Positions 6,185 to 8,735 of a DNA stretch of 8,735 nt are shown here, in pieces; the first letter of the stretch is position 1; every line of letters begins with the position of its first letter. Source of the stretch: Erwinia sp. (GTDB lineage: Bacteria > Pseudomonadota > Gammaproteobacteria > Enterobacterales > Enterobacteriaceae); NCBI GenBank assembly GCA_003512805.1, contig DOOK01000376.1:1-8735 (forward strand). Reading direction: 5' to 3'. The translations under genes were made by a program, and so were the position numbers. Under the pieces are notes generated by a model that was not told where the DNA came from, made no database searches, and worked only from the letters and a program-made list of their open reading frames with translations.

Positions 6185-7161
6185 TGAAAAGAGTGATTAT
6201 CGACTGCGATCCGGGTAACGGCGTGACTGGCGCGAACGTGGATGATGGCCTGGCGCTGGCTTTGGCGATCGGGTCGCCGGCCATCTCGCTGGAAATGATC
6301 ACCACCGTCGCGGGGAATACGCCGAGCCAGACCGGGTTTAACGTGGTCAAAGCGTTGCTGGCGAAGCTTGAGCTGGACGTGCCTGTATATAAAGGTGCCG
6401 ACAGGGCGCTGGTGGAGCCGCCGGAGCCGTGGCGCGACGCGCTGGATAACCGCGTCTGGCGTTCGCAACTGGCCCATCTCTGGCAGGATGTTCGTCCGCC
6501 CCTGGCCTCTCAGGCACCCGATGAAGCGGCTGCCGACGCGATGGGCCGCCTGATTTGCGCCAACCCTGGCAAAATCACCCTGGTGGCGCTTGGGCCGCTG
6601 ACCAATGTTGCGCTGGCGCTGGAGCGTTATCCGCAAATGGCGGAGGCCGTACAGGAGATCGCCATCATGGGCGGCGTATTTGCGCTGGACGACTTTGTCA
6701 AAGACACTAATTTTGGTCTGGATCCCGAAGCGGCGCGGCGAGTGTTGACCTGTGGTGCCTGCATTACGCTGGTGCCGATGGACGTGACCACACGCACAAT
6801 GTTCACGCATGCCGATCTGCGGCGGATTGAAGCGCTTGATACGCCGCTGGCGGGATTCATTGCCGAAACGCTGCGGCCCTGGCTCGACTATTCCATGCAA
6901 ACCCGCAAGCTGCCGGGCTGCTGGATCCACGACGTGCTGGTGGTGGCATGGCTACTCGATCAGCGTGTCGCCACGGCGGTGGACTATTATGTCGACGTGG
7001 AGCTGCGACCAGGAATGACGCGCGGCAAATCCTGGCGTTATCGTCTGCCGCTGCGGGTCGATACGGCGGTGGGTGAGCTGACCGGCGGGCTGGCGCACGT
7101 GCTGCAAACGGTGGATAACACCCGGCTGCTGGCGATGCTGGAGCAGGCGCTGAGAGGATAG
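6184..7161 (+). CDS. Nucleoside hydrolase (inosine/uridine-preferring family)
   Basis: 325 residues, normal for ribonucleoside hydrolases, which split N-ribosides into ribose and free base in the cytosol. Landmarks are DCDPG (7-11) followed by DD at 20-21 (calcium-binding aspartates), ITTVAGN (39-45), LVALGPLTN (133-141), IMGG (161-164), DTNFGLDPEAA (174-184), VPMDVTT (197-203) and WIHDVLVVAWLLD (247-259) with the conserved His249-Asp250. The metal loop is unusual: canonical members read DxDPGxDD, whereas here about seven extra residues separate DPG from DD. The ATG at 6184 shares its A with the regulator's TAA and has AGGA three bases upstream, so the two genes are probably translationally coupled. 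Upstream in-frame TTG codons inside the regulator are not plausible starts. It is the last gene of the operon. Confidence 0.92.
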   Translation: MKRVIIDCDPGNGVTGANVDDGLALALAIGSPAISLEMITTVAGNTPSQTGFNVVKALLAKLELDVPVYKGADRALVEPPEPWRDALDNRVWRSQLAHLWQDVRPPLASQAPDEAAADAMGRLICANPGKITLVALGPLTNVALALERYPQMAEAVQEIAIMGGVFALDDFVKDTNFGLDPEAARRVLTCGACITLVPMDVTTRTMFTHADLRRIEALDTPLAGFIAETLRPWLDYSMQTRKLPGCWIHDVLVVAWLLDQRVATAVDYYVDVELRPGMTRGKSWRYRLPLRVDTAVGELTGGLAHVLQTVDNTRLLAMLEQALRG

Positions 7162-7176
7162 CGGCATTCAGGCGAC

Positions 7177-7605
7177 GCTCTGATGCGGTAGGAAACGGCT
7201 GAAGAAACCCGGCAACGCTTTGATACGGCAGGCAACGGCTGGAGAAACCGCGCGACGCTCTGATGCGGCAGGAAACCAGCGGGAGAAATCGGGCAACGCT
7301 TTGATGCGGCAGGAACCGGCTGAAGAAACCGCGTGATGCTCTGATGCGGCAGGAAACCAGCGGGAGAAACCGCGCAACGCTCTGATGCGGCAGGAATCGG
7401 CTGAAGAAACCGCGTGATGCTCTGATGTGGCAGGAACCAACTGGAGAAACCGCGCGACGCTCTGATGCGGCAGGGAAACGGCTGGAGAAACCGGGCAACG
7501 CTTTGATATGGAAGGAACCGGCTGAAGAAACCAGACAACGCTCTGATGCATCAGGAAACCGACTAAAGAAACCGGGCGGTATCTCTGATGCAGCAGGAGG
7601 TCGGC
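7177..7605. repeat. Tandem minisatellite: about 10.5 copies of a 40-41 bp unit
   Basis: Fifteen bases after the hydrolase stop an imperfect tandem array begins. Units start at 7177, 7217, 7257, 7298, 7338, 7379, 7419, 7459, 7500 and 7540, with a degenerate partial copy at 7582. Each unit opens with a close variant of GCTCTGATGCGGCAGGAA and continues with a variant of CGGCTGAAGAAACCGCG. Units are 40 or 41 bp and head to tail, with no unique spacers, so this is not a CRISPR array. Units 3-4 (7257-7337) and 5-6 (7338-7418) differ at only about four positions, which points to recent duplication of an 81-bp dimer. All three minus-strand frames stay open through the array because the unit has no stop in that direction; I do not call a gene there. 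Copy number may vary between strains. Confidence 0.93.
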
Positions 7606-7630
7606 TGTACAGCCGTGAAGCTGTACAGCC
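7603..7630. terminator. Strong two-armed hairpin between convergent genes
   Basis: GGCTGTACAGC (7603-7613) and GCTGTACAGCC (7620-7630) are exact reverse complements over 11 bp with a six-base loop. Each arm is itself largely palindromic, since CGGCTGTACAGCCG (7602-7615) reads the same on both strands. CTGTACAGCCGTG is also directly repeated 16 bp apart (7605-7617 and 7621-7633). Its position between two convergent transcription units suggests a bidirectional transcription stop, but neither side has a good U-tract. A palindromic protein-binding site is the alternative. Confidence 0.5.
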
Positions 7631-7653
7631 GTGTCCATAATAAATGATGCAGG

Positions 7654-8735
7654 CTAGCCTTGCGCCCGCTGCCAACGTAGCGCGTCAATCAGCAGCAGCA
7701 CCAGCAGGCTGATCCCCATTACCGGCAGGCTGACCGCCAGCGTCACGGTGCAGACCAGCAGCAAAAAGCGCGCGCTAAGACCCAGCTGCCGCCAGTGATA
7801 TACCAGCGTTTCTGCCGGATGGCTGCCCTGGGCCGCCGGCCGCCGCAGCCACCACAGACGATAGCCAAGCACTATCAGCACGCAGAGGCCCAGCCCAAAG
7901 GCTGCCAGCAGCAGCTGGTTTGCCAGACCAAACAGCACGCCCATATGGGCATCCACGCCCCATCGGGTCAGTTTTGCCAGCAGGCCGTACTGCGCGAAAG
8001 TCACTTTGTCGGTAACGCGAAAAGTGGCGGGATCCACCGCTACGGTGTCCACTTTTGTAGGCCAGCGGCGGTCGATCTCGCTGACGATCCAGGCTTTATT
8101 CGCTTTAGTGGTCGGCCGTATTTCAATTTTTCCTGCCTGGATCCCGGCAGCGCTTGCGGCCTGCACCACGCCATCAAACTGCGTCGGTTTTATCGCCACA
8201 GCCGCGGCTTTCGGCATGGTCATGCCTGCCATATTGTGCCGGGGTGACGGAGCCATATGATGTCCGGCGTGCTCGTCCATCGGGCTGGGATTATCGGGCA
8301 GGAGCGAGGTATTGACGGCAGGCGTCATCCAACCGAAGTGGGCACGCAGGGCGGAAATATTATCGCCTGCCCAGCGTGACCAGGTGAGGCCGGTCGCCGA
8401 AAAGAAAAGCAGGCCGAGCAGCAGCACCAGTCCCAGGCTGCTGTGCCAGTAGCGCTGACGCAGTATCTGCCAGCCTCGCCCGTTGGTGCGGCGCGGTGAA
8501 CGGCTGGTGGCCCAGAGCAGCAGGCCACCCAGCGCGGCGACCCACAGCCAGCTGGCGGCCAGTTCACTGTAATTTCTGCCGACATCGCCCAGCAGCATAT
8601 TACGGTGCAAAGAGTCCAGCCAGGTACGCAGTGGCAGCACGCCGCTGGTACCGTAAACCGGTAACACTCCGCGGACTTCCAGCGTGGCGGGATCGACAAA
8701 AACGGCCGTGCTTTCAGAAGGCCCGGAGGTAGGCG
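7654..8735 (-). CDS. PepSY-associated membrane protein with Met/His-rich loop, partial, start outside window
   Basis: The minus-strand frame is open from the TAG at 7654 to the right edge, giving 359 residues without the N-terminus. The in-frame GTG at 8667 is only internal: the upstream residues FVDPATLEVRG continue the PepSY fold. Visible landmarks (numbered from the first full codon at the edge) are LHRNMLLGDVGR (42-53), helix 58-74, WHSSLG (96-101) starting helix 2 to about 120, a Met/His-rich external loop at 152-173 with four His and five Met, a second PepSY-like segment (FDGVVQAA to VDPATFRVTD, 186-242), DAHMGVLFGLANQ (261-273), helix 265-291 and a last hydrophobic stretch 323-349. This is the PepSY_TM layout, whose studied members include siderophore-linked reductases such as FpvG and FoxB. 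Metal or haem-linked membrane redox is plausible. It is transcribed towards the nucleoside operon. Confidence 0.87.
   Translation of the reverse strand, partial: PTSGPSESTAVFVDPATLEVRGVLPVYGTSGVLPLRTWLDSLHRNMLLGDVGRNYSELAASWLWVAALGGLLLWATSRSPRRTNGRGWQILRQRYWHSSLGLVLLLGLLFFSATGLTWSRWAGDNISALRAHFGWMTPAVNTSLLPDNPSPMDEHAGHHMAPSPRHNMAGMTMPKAAAVAIKPTQFDGVVQAASAAGIQAGKIEIRPTTKANKAWIVSEIDRRWPTKVDTVAVDPATFRVTDKVTFAQYGLLAKLTRWGVDAHMGVLFGLANQLLLAAFGLGLCVLIVLGYRLWWLRRPAAQGSHPAETLVYHWRQLGLSARFLLLVCTVTLAVSLPVMGISLLVLLLIDALRWQRAQG

Noticed and set aside
7177..7605. CRISPR array
   Set aside because: The repeats are head to tail and degenerate over the whole 40-bp unit, with no unique spacers and no cas genes nearby.
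6857..7675. A 272-residue repetitive minus-strand frame across the tandem array
   Set aside because: It starts at a TTG inside the PepSY gene, runs into the hydrolase on the opposite strand, has no ribosome site, and owes its length to a stop-free repeat unit.

Overview
The window looks like chromosomal DNA of an enterobacterium (order Enterobacterales, possibly Erwiniaceae). The basis is an ileX-type tRNA-Ile2 gene, enterobacterial gene families and a GC-rich core with clean Shine-Dalgarno sequences. The genus is a guess.

Left part (1-2302, minus strand, visibly more AT-rich): the tRNA-proximal end of a small integrated element. Reading away from the tRNA it holds an unrecognised 278-residue coiled-coil protein, an AlpA-type small DNA-binding regulator with its own terminator, and a YagK/YfjJ (inovirus Gp2-type) protein that runs off the left edge. 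That last gene carries a His-x-His and a Tyr-x-x-Lys motif like those of rolling-circle (HUH) initiators. AlpA beside a YfjJ-type gene recalls the E. coli cryptic prophage CP4-57. No integrase lies next to the tRNA in this window. Direct repeats sit between the tRNA and the first element gene, where an AlpA/Vis-like excision factor might bind.

Middle (2303-7161): tRNA-Ile2(CAU) on the minus strand with its own promoter and terminator, then a minus-strand histidine phosphatase. A 538-base regulatory gap follows, and then a plus-strand three-gene unit: an MHS-type MFS transporter, a LacI-family regulator with a TTG start, and a nucleoside hydrolase whose ATG overlaps the regulator's stop. A perfect 18-bp palindrome with a central CpG fills the spacer of the apparent promoter of this unit. 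The simplest reading is a self-regulated uptake-and-hydrolysis operon for a nucleoside or related N-riboside, controlled by its own LacI-type protein. The substrate is not visible from the sequence.

Right part (7162-8735): the operon is followed by about ten tandem copies of a 40-41 bp unit, then a strong hairpin made of two GCTGTACAGCC arms. Beyond that, facing the operon, is the 3' part of a PepSY-type membrane protein with a Met/His-rich external loop. Its start lies beyond the right edge.
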